DNA from: Alphaproteobacteria bacterium
GTDB taxonomy: Bacteria > Pseudomonadota > Alphaproteobacteria > Sphingomonadales > Emcibacteraceae
Assembly: GCA_002401545.1 (NCBI GenBank)
Contig: NVTJ01000041.1
Coordinates: 11,595 to 21,437, forward strand
Direction: 5' to 3'
Length of the DNA: 9,843 bases
The notes below the pieces were generated by a model. It did no database searches and was not told where the DNA came from. It saw only the letters and a program-made list of their open reading frames with translations. The number at the start of each line of letters is the position of its first letter. Positions within the stretch are counted from its first letter, which is position 1. The position numbers and the translations under genes were made by a program. Of the stretch, positions 1-7,277 are shown in pieces.

Positions 1-1290
1 GCAACCCTGACGTGGGATTTGGAAGATATTACCATCAAATCGATTTCGGCCTATGCGGAGACAAGTTTTGAATCCCATCAGGATTCAGACAGTTCATCGG
101 CCAACCTGGCGGAACTGGTTCTTACGGAGAATGCCAACCAGTTCTCACAGGAATTGCAATTTCTTTCCAATAACGACAGTCCACTGCAGTGGATTTTTGG
201 CCTGTTTTATTTTGAAGAGGATGCGACACGCGCCTCGCAGTTCTTTGAGGACCGTTTTGATTTCTTTGCCAAGTTCGTTGCCCAGGATTGTTGCGGGGTC
301 GATTTGGGTGGCTCTGTCAATGCCAAATCATATGCGGCCTTTGGTCAGGCCAGCTATCAGGTGAGCGATGATGTGAGATTAACTTTCGGTGGTCGCTGGA
401 CCAAGGATGAAAAAGACGGCATCAATTCGAATGTCCTGTTTGCCCCCCGGGTGAATGATAAGGTAGGTATTGATGACAGCCAGTTTACCTGGCGGGCGGT
501 GGTTGACTGGAAAGTCAATGAGGATGTGATGCTTTATGCTTCGGCCTCTACGGGCTATAAATCAGGCGGTATTAACCAGGTGGCCATTACGTCGGCGGGA
601 CGGGAAGCGACTTATGACCCTGAATTTGTTGACGCCTATGAGGTGGGGGTGAAATCCACCCTGTTTGATGGGCGTTTGCGGTTGAATTTATCTGTTTTCC
701 TCAATCAGTATGATGATTTGCAATTCCAGATATTTGAATTTGGCGGGCCTGCTGCCTTTAATGCCAAAGGGGCCGAGGTCAAGGGAATCGATGGTGATTT
801 TCAGCTTTCTGTAACTGATACTATCGGTTTTGATGGCTCGTTTGGATATATGGACAGTGAATATGATGAGCAAATATTGTCCGGGGTGCAATTGGGCGGT
901 AATCAGTTAAGCCGGACACCGGAATGGACTTTTAATATTGGCGCCAATAAAGACTGGGTTATGACGAATTATGGGGCCTTGAGGCTGCGGGTTGAATATT
1001 CCTATACCGATGACATTTTCTATACCCCTTTTAACCGTGACGATACCTTTTCCCTTGGCGGTTCCGACCGTGCCGACAGCTATAATAATGTCAATATCCG
1101 TCTGTTCTATACCTCGGAAGATGATTTATGGACAGTGGAAGGTTCTGTGACCAATGTGTTTGACGAAGTGCAGACGGGGAATATTCTGCGCGGCGTTGGT
1201 TTTCTGGATGAAGCCGGTGGCGGCGGACAGGAGTTCATTACCTATAATCCGCCCCGGCAATGGGGCCTCAGGGTCAGCAGACGTTTTTAA
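1..1290 (+). CDS. TonB-dependent receptor, C-terminal part (5' end outside window)
   Basis: This is the beta-barrel portion of an outer-membrane TonB-dependent receptor, which imports large or scarce ligands using energy from TonB-ExbBD. The frame is open from base 1, so the gene starts upstream. About 429 codons are visible, and the plug domain and TonB box are missing from view. What shows the family is alternating amphipathic strands, the conserved phrases ANQFSQELQF, YAAFGQASYQ, LTFGGRWTKDEKDG and LYASASTGYKSGGINQ, the late strand with VTNVFDE, and a C-terminus ending in QWGLRVSRRF, whose terminal Phe is the usual outer-membrane assembly signal. Its first visible residues (LTWDLEDITIKSISAY) align with about residue 313 of the receptor downstream, so roughly 310-340 codons lie outside. 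The two genes are tandem paralogues, 40 bases apart with no terminator between them, so co-transcription is likely. The ligand is unknown; sphingomonad-like receptors of this kind serve siderophores, sugars or hydrophobic acids. Confidence 0.93.
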   Translation, partial: ATLTWDLEDITIKSISAYAETSFESHQDSDSSSANLAELVLTENANQFSQELQFLSNNDSPLQWIFGLFYFEEDATRASQFFEDRFDFFAKFVAQDCCGVDLGGSVNAKSYAAFGQASYQVSDDVRLTFGGRWTKDEKDGINSNVLFAPRVNDKVGIDDSQFTWRAVVDWKVNEDVMLYASASTGYKSGGINQVAITSAGREATYDPEFVDAYEVGVKSTLFDGRLRLNLSVFLNQYDDLQFQIFEFGGPAAFNAKGAEVKGIDGDFQLSVTDTIGFDGSFGYMDSEYDEQILSGVQLGGNQLSRTPEWTFNIGANKDWVMTNYGALRLRVEYSYTDDIFYTPFNRDDTFSLGGSDRADSYNNVNIRLFYTSEDDLWTVEGSVTNVFDEVQTGNILRGVGFLDEAGGGGQEFITYNPPRQWGLRVSRRF

Positions 1291-1295
1291 TAAAC

Positions 1296-1313
1296 ACTAT
1301 AATCAATGATAGT
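1296..1313. promoter_or_regulatory. Imperfect palindrome overlapping a TATAAT box between the two receptor genes
   Basis: The 18-base stretch ACTATAATCAATGATAGT is an imperfect inverted repeat with ACTAT/ATAGT arms and a few more matched inner bases. It contains a perfect TATAAT hexamer at 1298-1303. I see no convincing -35 hexamer at 16-18 bases upstream, which would fall within the end of the first receptor gene. It could be an activator-dependent promoter or an operator, but in a short AT-rich spacer it may also be chance. Confidence 0.25.
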
Positions 1314-1330
1314 ATCTCAGGGAGGAAAGA

Positions 1331-3631
1331 ATGAAAAAGATCTTGAATAAAGAGGCTTTGCTTTACGGCACCGCTTTAAGCATTTTAATGACGGTCCATG
1401 GCACGGCTTATACGCAGGCCGAAGATAATGTTATACGGCTGGAAGAAATCGTTGTCACTGCCCGTAAGCGTGCGGAAAGCCTTCAGGATGTCCCGGCGTC
1501 TGTTCAGGCCTATGCCGGGGCCGCTGTACAAAAGGAAGGATATGTGGATATTGGTGCTATGGCGGCCTCCATTCCTAACTTTGCCTATGGCAGTCCGCCC
1601 GGAGCTTCCGATGTTCTGATCATGCGTGGTTTGGGTACGGTCGGCAGCGGCCCGCATTTTGAACCGGCGGTTGGTCAGGTTTATAATGGTTTTTTCGCCT
1701 CCCGCAGTCGTCTGGGCAGAACCGCCTTTGTTGATCTGGCACAGATAGAGATACTGCGCGGACCGCAAGGGGCGGTTATTGGTAAAAATACCTCTCTCGG
1801 GGTGATTAACATCACATGGAACAAGCCGACAGAAAATTTTGAAGCCTCATTCCTCGGCAGTTATGATTTTGAAGATAATGAAGGCTTCGAAGTGGAAGCC
1901 GTTATTTCCGGTCCCCTGACTGATAAAATCAGGGGTCGTTTTGCGGTGAACTACAAAGATAAAGATGGCTTTGTGAACAATACTGAAACCGGCAGGCAAT
2001 CGCCGGAATCTGAAGATATTACCACACGGGTGCTTTTTGAGGTGGATATTTCAGAGAATCTTCTGGCTGAGGTATTCTGGCAACATACGAATTTCGACCG
2101 TCAGGGGAAGGGCCGCGAGTTGAGCTTCTGTAACAATTCAGCGGCGGTTCTTGCCGCGTTCGGTGATGATTGTACGGCCAACGGCACTAATGTGGTGCGT
2201 AACTTCTTTAACGGAGAGGAAATTGGCGAACCCTTTGATTTGAATGCTGATATGGCCGGGCTTACCCTCACATGGGATCTGGGAGATGTCACCGTGACCT
2301 CGCTGACCGGGTATCAGTCTTCTGATATTTCGGATACCTTCAGTTCGGACCTTAGCCCGGGTGATTTGCGGACAATCAATAATATAGAAAATTATGAACA
2401 ATTTTCACAGGAAATCCGGGTGGCTTCGGATGGGTCAGGCCGATTTAACTATATTGCTGGCATTTTTTTCCTGGATAATGATATTGAGTTCACTCAGGAT
2501 GCAGATTTCCGTAATGCGCCTCCGGGTTTCTTCCTTAAACCACTGCGCCGGCATCAGAGTGCGACAATTGATACTCAGAATATCTCTGTTTTTGGTGAGG
2601 TCGAGTATGATTTGACGAACCAGTTCAAGATTGCTGCCGGGATACGTTATACCGATGAAAAACGTGACGGAACAGCGGCACAGACCAATTTTGATATCTA
2701 TACTTTTGACAATGAAGGGGCAAAATGTGGTGGTCCGGCCTTCCTGCGATGCAATGATGCGGCGGGTGAGATTAATGAAACGGCGGTATCATGGAATGTT
2801 AACGCCCAATGGCGGCCCACGGATGACACCCTGTTTTATGCCACGGTCGCAACGGGCTTCAAAAGTGGTGGTTTTAACGTATTAAGCGGTCTGTCCAATA
2901 CTATTCTTGATCAGGTATTTACCTTCAAAGATGAGCAATCCATCAATTATGAAATCGGTGGCAAGCATGACCTGTTTGAAAACCGTTTTCGCTTTAACTG
3001 GTCCATATTCAGGACCGAGGTGACGGACTTGCAGGTCTCCTCAAATGATCCGACCGTGATTGCCCAGACGGTGAATAACGCTGGTGAAGCCCGTTCGCAA
3101 GGTGTGGAAATCGAAGCAAAATGGGCGGTTAGTTATGAACTTAACCTTGGGCTGAGTGCGGCTTTTCTTGATGCGGAATATACCAGTTTTATCGGGTCGC
3201 CCTGTTTTGGTGGCCAGACGGCAGCGGAGGGCTGTGTGGCCAAGACACAGGATCTGACGGGGGCTACGCCGACCCGTGCGCCGGATTATCAATTTACCTT
3301 TGATGCGGATTATACCGTTCAGGTAACGGAAGATTATGATCTGACATTTGCCGGGAAATGGTTTTTCGTCGATTCCCAGTCCTTGTCCGTTGACAATGAT
3401 CCGCAGGGCCTTCAGGACAGCTATCACAAGATCAATGCCAGCCTGACCTATGGTCCGAATGATGGTAAATGGTATATTTCCCTTGTCGCCCGTAACCTCA
3501 CCGATGAGATTACCTCAACCTTCATTGGCGGCACCACGGCGGTGAACGGCCCGCGTGGTGGTGGCGGACGTTATTCCTTTACCGAGGAAGGCCGGACGAT
3601 TGCCATCAAATTCAAATATAATTTTAACTAG
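1331..3631 (+). CDS. TonB-dependent receptor, complete
   Basis: This is a complete 766-residue outer-membrane TonB-dependent receptor. The start is set by GGGAGGA at 1320-1326 just ahead of the ATG. Residues 1-30 form a signal peptide (Lys-rich start, hydrophobic stretch, cleavage near TQA|ED). A TonB box, LEEIVVTARKR, lies at 37-47. The plug domain runs from about 50 to 165, with RGLGTVGSG at 99-107 and RGPQGAVIGKNTS at 143-155. The rest is a barrel of about 22 strands, with the typical phrases YEQFSQEIRVASDGSG, AAGIRYTDEKRDG and ATGFKSGGFNV. It ends KFKYNFN, so the last residue is Asn, with Phe next to last. Three cysteine pairs in presumed extracellular loops (SFCNNS/DDCTA, AKCGG/LRCND, SPCFGG/EGCVA) suggest disulfides. 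It is a tandem paralogue of the receptor upstream and is followed by a strong terminator. The ligand is not readable; the neighbouring aromatic-acid-type carrier hints at an organic acid. Confidence 0.95.
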   Translation: MKKILNKEALLYGTALSILMTVHGTAYTQAEDNVIRLEEIVVTARKRAESLQDVPASVQAYAGAAVQKEGYVDIGAMAASIPNFAYGSPPGASDVLIMRGLGTVGSGPHFEPAVGQVYNGFFASRSRLGRTAFVDLAQIEILRGPQGAVIGKNTSLGVINITWNKPTENFEASFLGSYDFEDNEGFEVEAVISGPLTDKIRGRFAVNYKDKDGFVNNTETGRQSPESEDITTRVLFEVDISENLLAEVFWQHTNFDRQGKGRELSFCNNSAAVLAAFGDDCTANGTNVVRNFFNGEEIGEPFDLNADMAGLTLTWDLGDVTVTSLTGYQSSDISDTFSSDLSPGDLRTINNIENYEQFSQEIRVASDGSGRFNYIAGIFFLDNDIEFTQDADFRNAPPGFFLKPLRRHQSATIDTQNISVFGEVEYDLTNQFKIAAGIRYTDEKRDGTAAQTNFDIYTFDNEGAKCGGPAFLRCNDAAGEINETAVSWNVNAQWRPTDDTLFYATVATGFKSGGFNVLSGLSNTILDQVFTFKDEQSINYEIGGKHDLFENRFRFNWSIFRTEVTDLQVSSNDPTVIAQTVNNAGEARSQGVEIEAKWAVSYELNLGLSAAFLDAEYTSFIGSPCFGGQTAAEGCVAKTQDLTGATPTRAPDYQFTFDADYTVQVTEDYDLTFAGKWFFVDSQSLSVDNDPQGLQDSYHKINASLTYGPNDGKWYISLVARNLTDEITSTFIGGTTAVNGPRGGGGRYSFTEEGRTIAIKFKYNFN

Positions 3632-3650
3632 ACCGTTCTGCGGTTGCTTG

Positions 3651-3682
3651 GGGAGCGCTGAAAATGAGCGCTCCCTTTTTTT
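3651..3682 (+). terminator. Intrinsic terminator after the receptor pair
   Basis: A perfect 9-base-pair stem (GGGAGCGCT at 3651-3659 and AGCGCTCCC at 3667-3675) encloses the 7-base loop GAAAATG and is followed by seven T. It lies 20 bases after the receptor stop codon. This is a textbook rho-independent terminator. It separates the receptor transcript from the MFS gene downstream. Confidence 0.9.
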
Positions 3683-3689
3683 GTTTGCC

Positions 3690-3717
3690 TTGAAATTTCT
3701 CTGGGCTACCATGGAAT
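3690..3717 (+). promoter_or_regulatory. Possible weak promoter for the MFS gene
   Basis: TTGAAA at 3690-3695 is followed after 16 bases by TGGAAT at 3712-3717, a four-out-of-six match to TATAAT. The location, between a strong terminator and the MFS start, is where a promoter is needed. The sequence match itself is modest. Confidence 0.25.
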
Positions 3718-3741
3718 CAGATTTTAATTTGGAGATGTATA

Positions 3742-5082
3742 ATGCGCAAAGAGCAGCTTTCAGGTAAAGAGCAGGCTATAAATCCTGCCACCATGCTGGA
3801 TGTTATGCCTCTCTCCGGGCTGCAATATGTTATTTTCGCCCTTTGTTTCATCCTGAATATGATTGATGGCATGGATGTGGTCATCCTGTCCTATTCAGCT
3901 TCCAGCATTATGGCCGATCTGAATATAACGCCCATTCAGATGGGGGGTATTTTCAGTGCCGGGTTGATTGGTATGGCATTTGGCGGCCTGATTTTGGGGG
4001 CTTATGCTGATAAGGCCGGTCGCCGCCGTATTATCCTTATCGGTGTCACATTGATTGCTGTCGGGGTTATTGCCGGCAGTCAGGCACAATCAATTTCGCA
4101 GCTCATTGTGACGCGCCTCATTGCCGGATTTGGCATTGGCGGCATGTTTGCCAGTGTGACGGCCATAGTGGCGGAATATTCCCCCCTGAGGATCCGGAAT
4201 ATTGTTATCATGCTGATCACCGCCGGTTATCCTCTGGGCGCGTTGCTGACGGGATTGTCCAGTTCCTGGGCGGTACCGGAATTTGGCTGGCGGGCGACCA
4301 TGATCGGCGCGGGGTCTATCACCGCACTGATGTTGCCAATCTGTTTTGTGTTTTTGCCGGAATCGCTATTTTTTCTGGCGCGGGAGGGCGGCGATGGGGC
4401 CGTCCGGAAAATCAACCGGGTCATGGGGCGGATGAAGCATCCTGAAATCACAGGCCCCATTGATTCTTTTTTTGACAGCCATGGCAAGACGAGCTTCCGG
4501 GATCTGCTCAATCCACAATACCGCAGGGTTTCACTCAGGCTGTGGGCCGGGCTGATTTGCACCTTTATGACCATGTATTATCTTTTGAGCTGGATACCGA
4601 AGATTGCCATTGATTCAGGTCTGGCACCGGACAAGGCGATCATTGCCGGGGCGATGTTCTCGGGCGGTGGTTTTATTGGTGTTATGGTGGTGGGTCTGCT
4701 GGCAAACCGTTTTGGTTATATTCGTTCCATCGTCAGCTATTGCATCACGGCTTTTGTGATGATGATAATTTTTTCTGTTTACCGGGGGGAACTGACGGTT
4801 GTTCTGCTGATTGCTTTTGTCATGGGCTTTACGGTACAGGGGGCTGTGGGCGCATTTTATGGCGCTGCCGCCCGTGCGTACCCGGTACAGATGAAGTCCA
4901 CGGGCATTGGCTGGACCATTGGTGTCGGGCGGATTGGGGCCATTATAGGGCCTTACTTTGGCGGCATCCTGATGTCAATGGCGCTGCCCCAGCTTGTCAA
5001 TTTCACAATTTACGGCGCAATTATGTTGTTGGGGGCCGCGTTTGTTTTTCCCCTGAAGTCGTCAAAGGTTAATCAGATATAA
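3742..5082 (+). CDS. MFS transporter, aromatic acid:H+ symporter (AAHS)-like
   Basis: This 446-residue inner-membrane carrier probably takes up an organic acid with protons. Its length is that of the PcaK/BenK group. Twelve hydrophobic segments are seen in two halves, with a cytoplasmic loop at about 212-265. The first membrane segment carries DGMD at 42-45; the paired aspartates of the DGxD motif are known to matter for transport in PcaK-type carriers. The loop between segments 2 and 3 holds the MFS signature GAYADKAGRRR (87-97), with a weaker counterpart, GLLANRFGYIR, at 318-328. Segment 4 has RLIAGFGIGGM (125-135), and WRATMIGAG follows at 183-191. GGAG at 3730-3733 precedes the ATG by 8 bases. 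The gene stands alone after a terminator, next to two TonB receptors, suggesting that outer- and inner-membrane uptake steps are coupled. The substrate is inferred from family likeness only. Its TAA is immediately followed by the remnant of a sigma factor gene. Confidence 0.9.
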   Translation: MRKEQLSGKEQAINPATMLDVMPLSGLQYVIFALCFILNMIDGMDVVILSYSASSIMADLNITPIQMGGIFSAGLIGMAFGGLILGAYADKAGRRRIILIGVTLIAVGVIAGSQAQSISQLIVTRLIAGFGIGGMFASVTAIVAEYSPLRIRNIVIMLITAGYPLGALLTGLSSSWAVPEFGWRATMIGAGSITALMLPICFVFLPESLFFLAREGGDGAVRKINRVMGRMKHPEITGPIDSFFDSHGKTSFRDLLNPQYRRVSLRLWAGLICTFMTMYYLLSWIPKIAIDSGLAPDKAIIAGAMFSGGGFIGVMVVGLLANRFGYIRSIVSYCITAFVMMIIFSVYRGELTVVLLIAFVMGFTVQGAVGAFYGAAARAYPVQMKSTGIGWTIGVGRIGAIIGPYFGGILMSMALPQLVNFTIYGAIMLLGAAFVFPLKSSKVNQI

Positions 5083-5251
5083 GACTATCCGGATGTTTTG
5101 TATCAACGTGATATTGAGGGTTATAATACGGCGGAAGTGGCGCAGATGTTTTCTTTGTCCGGGGGGGGCAATCAAAGTCCGCCTTCACCGGGCATGTTCG
5201 GCATTAAAGAAAATCCTCGAACCTGTATTTCTGGAAGGATTGGACAAATGA
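5083..5251 (+). pseudogene. ECF sigma factor remnant: region 4 only, frameshifted at a G8 run
   Basis: Two reading frames together spell the end of an ECF sigma-70 factor. From 5083 the frame gives DYPDVLYQRDIEGYNTAEVA and then QMFSLSGG. This matches the start of region 4, typically YREVLxLRDIEGLSYEEIA. At the run of eight G (5161-5168) the sense passes to the next frame, which reads AIKVRLHRACSALKKIL and then EPVFLEGLDK before a TGA at 5249-5251. With seven G instead of eight the two parts would join as SLSGGAIKVRLHRA, the normal helix-turn-helix of region 4.2. Region 2 and the linker are missing: directly upstream is the MFS stop codon, in the same frame. The TGA overlaps the ATG of the anti-sigma-like gene, as in coupled sigma/anti-sigma pairs. 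Most likely this is a truncated, dead gene. A homopolymer sequencing error could explain the frameshift, but not the missing first two thirds. Confidence 0.8.
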
Positions 5252-5550
5252 TCACTCGCAGAGAAAAATCTCAAATAGAGAAATGGCTCCTGAAAATGCC
5301 GATGATGATTTCATGCCGGGATTTTGAGGATTTCATCATTCAGTATCTTGAAGGTGACTTGCCGTGGAATAAACGCTTTATTTTCAAGGCTCATCTTAAA
5401 GTATGTAAAGAATGCCGTGACTATCTGGCGGCCTACAGGCTTTCTATGGTGACAACCAGGAAGGCTCTGGCGCAGGAAGAATTGCCTGAAGTTCCCGAAG
5501 ATCTGGTTAAAGCTGTTTTAGCCGCCACACAAAGCGATGAAAATGATTAA
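5248..5550 (+). CDS. Zinc-finger (zf-HC2) anti-sigma-like protein
   Basis: This 100-residue soluble protein has the zinc-binding anti-sigma pattern: Cys23 (ISCRDFEDF), then His49-x3-Cys53-x2-Cys56 (FKAHLKVCKECRDYL). Such proteins bind an ECF sigma factor, hold it inactive and often release it on redox change. The helical stretch CRDFEDFIIQYLEGDLPW and the tail PEVPEDLVKAVLAA are typical of short cytoplasmic members with no membrane segment. I chose the ATG at 5248 because GGAAGGA (5233-5239) sits 8 bases ahead and because it overlaps the stop of the sigma remnant. A longer frame back to a TTG at 5098 exists, but those residues are sigma region 4 read partly out of frame. Since its partner gene is broken, it may be an orphan, may act on a sigma factor elsewhere, or may itself be decaying, although all zinc ligands are intact. 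Confidence 0.82.
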   Translation: MITRREKSQIEKWLLKMPMMISCRDFEDFIIQYLEGDLPWNKRFIFKAHLKVCKECRDYLAAYRLSMVTTRKALAQEELPEVPEDLVKAVLAATQSDEND

Positions 5551-5598
5551 TTTACGTAACCTTTTGCTTTGTGGTAGTCTCTAACCTGCTAACCAAGT

Positions 5599-5640
5599 TT
5601 TCGACATATCGAAGTGATGCCCAATAATGTCGGGTATAAT
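5599..5640 (+). promoter_or_regulatory. Likely promoter region of the oxidoreductase-ThDP enzyme-dehydrogenase operon
   Basis: A perfect TATAAT lies at 5635-5640, placing the transcript start about 38 bases ahead of the ATG at 5685. No good -35 hexamer is seen at the proper distance (AAGTGA-like bases only). Upstream, TTCGA-CATA-TCGAA at about 5600-5613 is a small inverted repeat that could be a regulator site. The combination suggests a regulated promoter. Confidence 0.4.
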
Positions 5641-5684
5641 GAATCATACTTTAATCAGTGCTTGAAAAGGACGGGAGAATATTT

Positions 5685-7247
5685 ATGGATGCTGCATCTC
5701 ATGCATTAATAATGGCCAGTTTTCAGGTTTTGTCGACCTTCTTTATTATTGCCGCAGGGTTGATTGTGCTGATTATTTTTATAATTTTCATTATTGACGT
5801 GACGCAAACCAAGGATGCCGTGCGCCGGAATTATCCGGTATTGGGGCGGTTCAGATATCTCTTTTCCACCTTGGGGGAGTTTTTCCGTCAGTATTTTTTC
5901 GCCATGGACCGGGAGGAAATGCCCTTCAACCGGGCCGAGCGGGAGTGGGTGGACCGGGCCGCCAAGGGCCATGACAATACCATTGCTTTTGGTTCGACAA
6001 AAAACTTAACGCCGGCGGGTTCAATTATTTTTGTCAATTGTCCTTTTCCCACATTGGAGGTGGACGCGGTGGATATGCAGGCTCTGCAAATTGGTCCCCA
6101 TTGTGAGACACCCTATGATGCCCCGTCATTCTTTAATATTTCCGGCATGAGCTACGGGGCGCTGTCAACGCCTGCGGTCCGGGCTTTGTCCAAAGGTGCG
6201 CGTATGGCCGGATGCTGGATGAATACAGGGGAAGGCGGGCTTTCCCCGTATCATCTGGAGGGCGGATGCGATATTGTGATGCAGATTGGCACCGCCAAAT
6301 ACGGGGTTCGCGATGATCAGGGAAATCTGTCTGATGAGAAATTAAAGCAGGTGGCGGCTCACACGCAGGTCAGAATGTTCGAGCTGAAAATGAGTCAGGG
6401 GGCAAAGCCCGGCAAGGGCGGTATCCTGCCCGGCATCAAGGTCACGGCGCAAATTGCCAAAATTCGCGGCATTCCCGAAGGACAGGATTCCATTTCTCCG
6501 AACCGTCATCCGGAAATTAATAATGTGGGGGATATGCTGGATATGATGGAACATATCCGCCGGGTTACGGGTAAGCCGGTGGGCTTTAAGGCCGTGATTG
6601 GCGGACCCGAATGGCTTGCGGAAATGTGCGCGGAAATACACAAGCGCGGCATTGAACGGGCCCCGGACTTCATCACCATTGACAGCGGTGACGGCGGTAG
6701 CGGGGCCGCGCCCATGCCGCTGATGGATAATGTGGGGCTGGTCATCAAGGAATCCCTGCCGATGGTGTCTGATGTGCTTCATAAATATGGTCTGAGAGGT
6801 CGCATCCGGCTGATTTCTTCCGGTAAGCTGATCACGCCGTCCGAGGTGGCCTGGGCCTTGGCGGCGGGGGCTGACTTTGTTACATCCGCGCGGGGCTTTA
6901 TGTTTTCGCTGGGCTGTATTCAGGCCCTGAAATGCAATAAAAACACCTGCCCGACAGGCATCACCACCCATAACCCCCGACTGCAAAAGGGGCTTGACCC
7001 GGAAGACAAGGCGGTGAAAGCGGCGAGCTATTGTATGAATATGGTGCATGAAGTGCAGACTATATCCCATTCCTGCGGTGTGAGCCGTCCCCGTTTGTTG
7101 CGGCGCAAGCATGTGCGTATTGTGCAGGGAACCGGCATGTCCATTCCCATGAACAAGCTTTTCCCGCGCCCGGATATATTGCCGGAATATAAGGCGGTTG
7201 CCGAAAAGGCAATGACGGAAGAAAAGAGTGGCGGCTATTGCGCATGA
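5685..7247 (+). CDS. Membrane-anchored FMN-binding glutamate synthase family protein
   Basis: This 520-residue protein has the FMN/Fe-S synthase domain of glutamate synthase without its glutaminase domain. I chose the ATG at 5685 because GGGAG (5673-5677) precedes it by 7 bases; a GTG at 5658 in the same frame would add nine residues and has no such site. Residues 12-38 form one hydrophobic helix, then basic residues (AVRRNYPVLGRFRY), so the catalytic part is probably cytoplasmic and anchored. The domain shows ISGMSYGALS (152-161), TGEGGLSP (181-188), LKMSQGAKPGKGGILPG (234-250), DSGDGGSGAAP (333-343) and ISSGKL (377-382). The 3Fe-4S ligands are Cys411, Cys417 and Cys422 in CIQALKCNKNTCPTG, the same C-x5-C-x4-C spacing as in true glutamate synthase. 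No glutaminase or GltD partner is nearby, so glutamate synthesis is not assured. It heads an operon, with 30 bases to the next gene. The real substrate is unknown. Confidence 0.9.
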   Translation: MDAASHALIMASFQVLSTFFIIAAGLIVLIIFIIFIIDVTQTKDAVRRNYPVLGRFRYLFSTLGEFFRQYFFAMDREEMPFNRAEREWVDRAAKGHDNTIAFGSTKNLTPAGSIIFVNCPFPTLEVDAVDMQALQIGPHCETPYDAPSFFNISGMSYGALSTPAVRALSKGARMAGCWMNTGEGGLSPYHLEGGCDIVMQIGTAKYGVRDDQGNLSDEKLKQVAAHTQVRMFELKMSQGAKPGKGGILPGIKVTAQIAKIRGIPEGQDSISPNRHPEINNVGDMLDMMEHIRRVTGKPVGFKAVIGGPEWLAEMCAEIHKRGIERAPDFITIDSGDGGSGAAPMPLMDNVGLVIKESLPMVSDVLHKYGLRGRIRLISSGKLITPSEVAWALAAGADFVTSARGFMFSLGCIQALKCNKNTCPTGITTHNPRLQKGLDPEDKAVKAASYCMNMVHEVQTISHSCGVSRPRLLRRKHVRIVQGTGMSIPMNKLFPRPDILPEYKAVAEKAMTEEKSGGYCA

Positions 7248-7277
7248 TAATGATAAATCTGACAACAGGATTATAAA

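Noticed and set aside
22..34. GAAGATATTACCA shared with 2012-2024 in the second receptor, as a possible repeat
   Set aside because: The two copies are at non-corresponding places in the paralogues and code for common residues (DIT). At 13 bases, chance is sufficient.
5098..5247. Extending the zinc-finger protein upstream to a TTG start (150 residues)
   Set aside because: The added residues are sigma region 4 followed by its out-of-frame translation. There is no ribosome binding site before the TTG, whereas GGAAGGA sits properly before the ATG at 5248.
5658..5684. GTG start for the FMN/Fe-S protein
   Set aside because: It has no ribosome binding site, and GGGAG lies inside the extension at the right distance from the ATG at 5685.
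6342..7265. A 307-codon open frame on the - strand, opposite the FMN/Fe-S protein gene
   Set aside because: It lies wholly antisense to a gene with clear motifs. Its translation is rich in His, Arg and Gln, with no recognisable domain. It is the usual shadow of a codon-biased gene.
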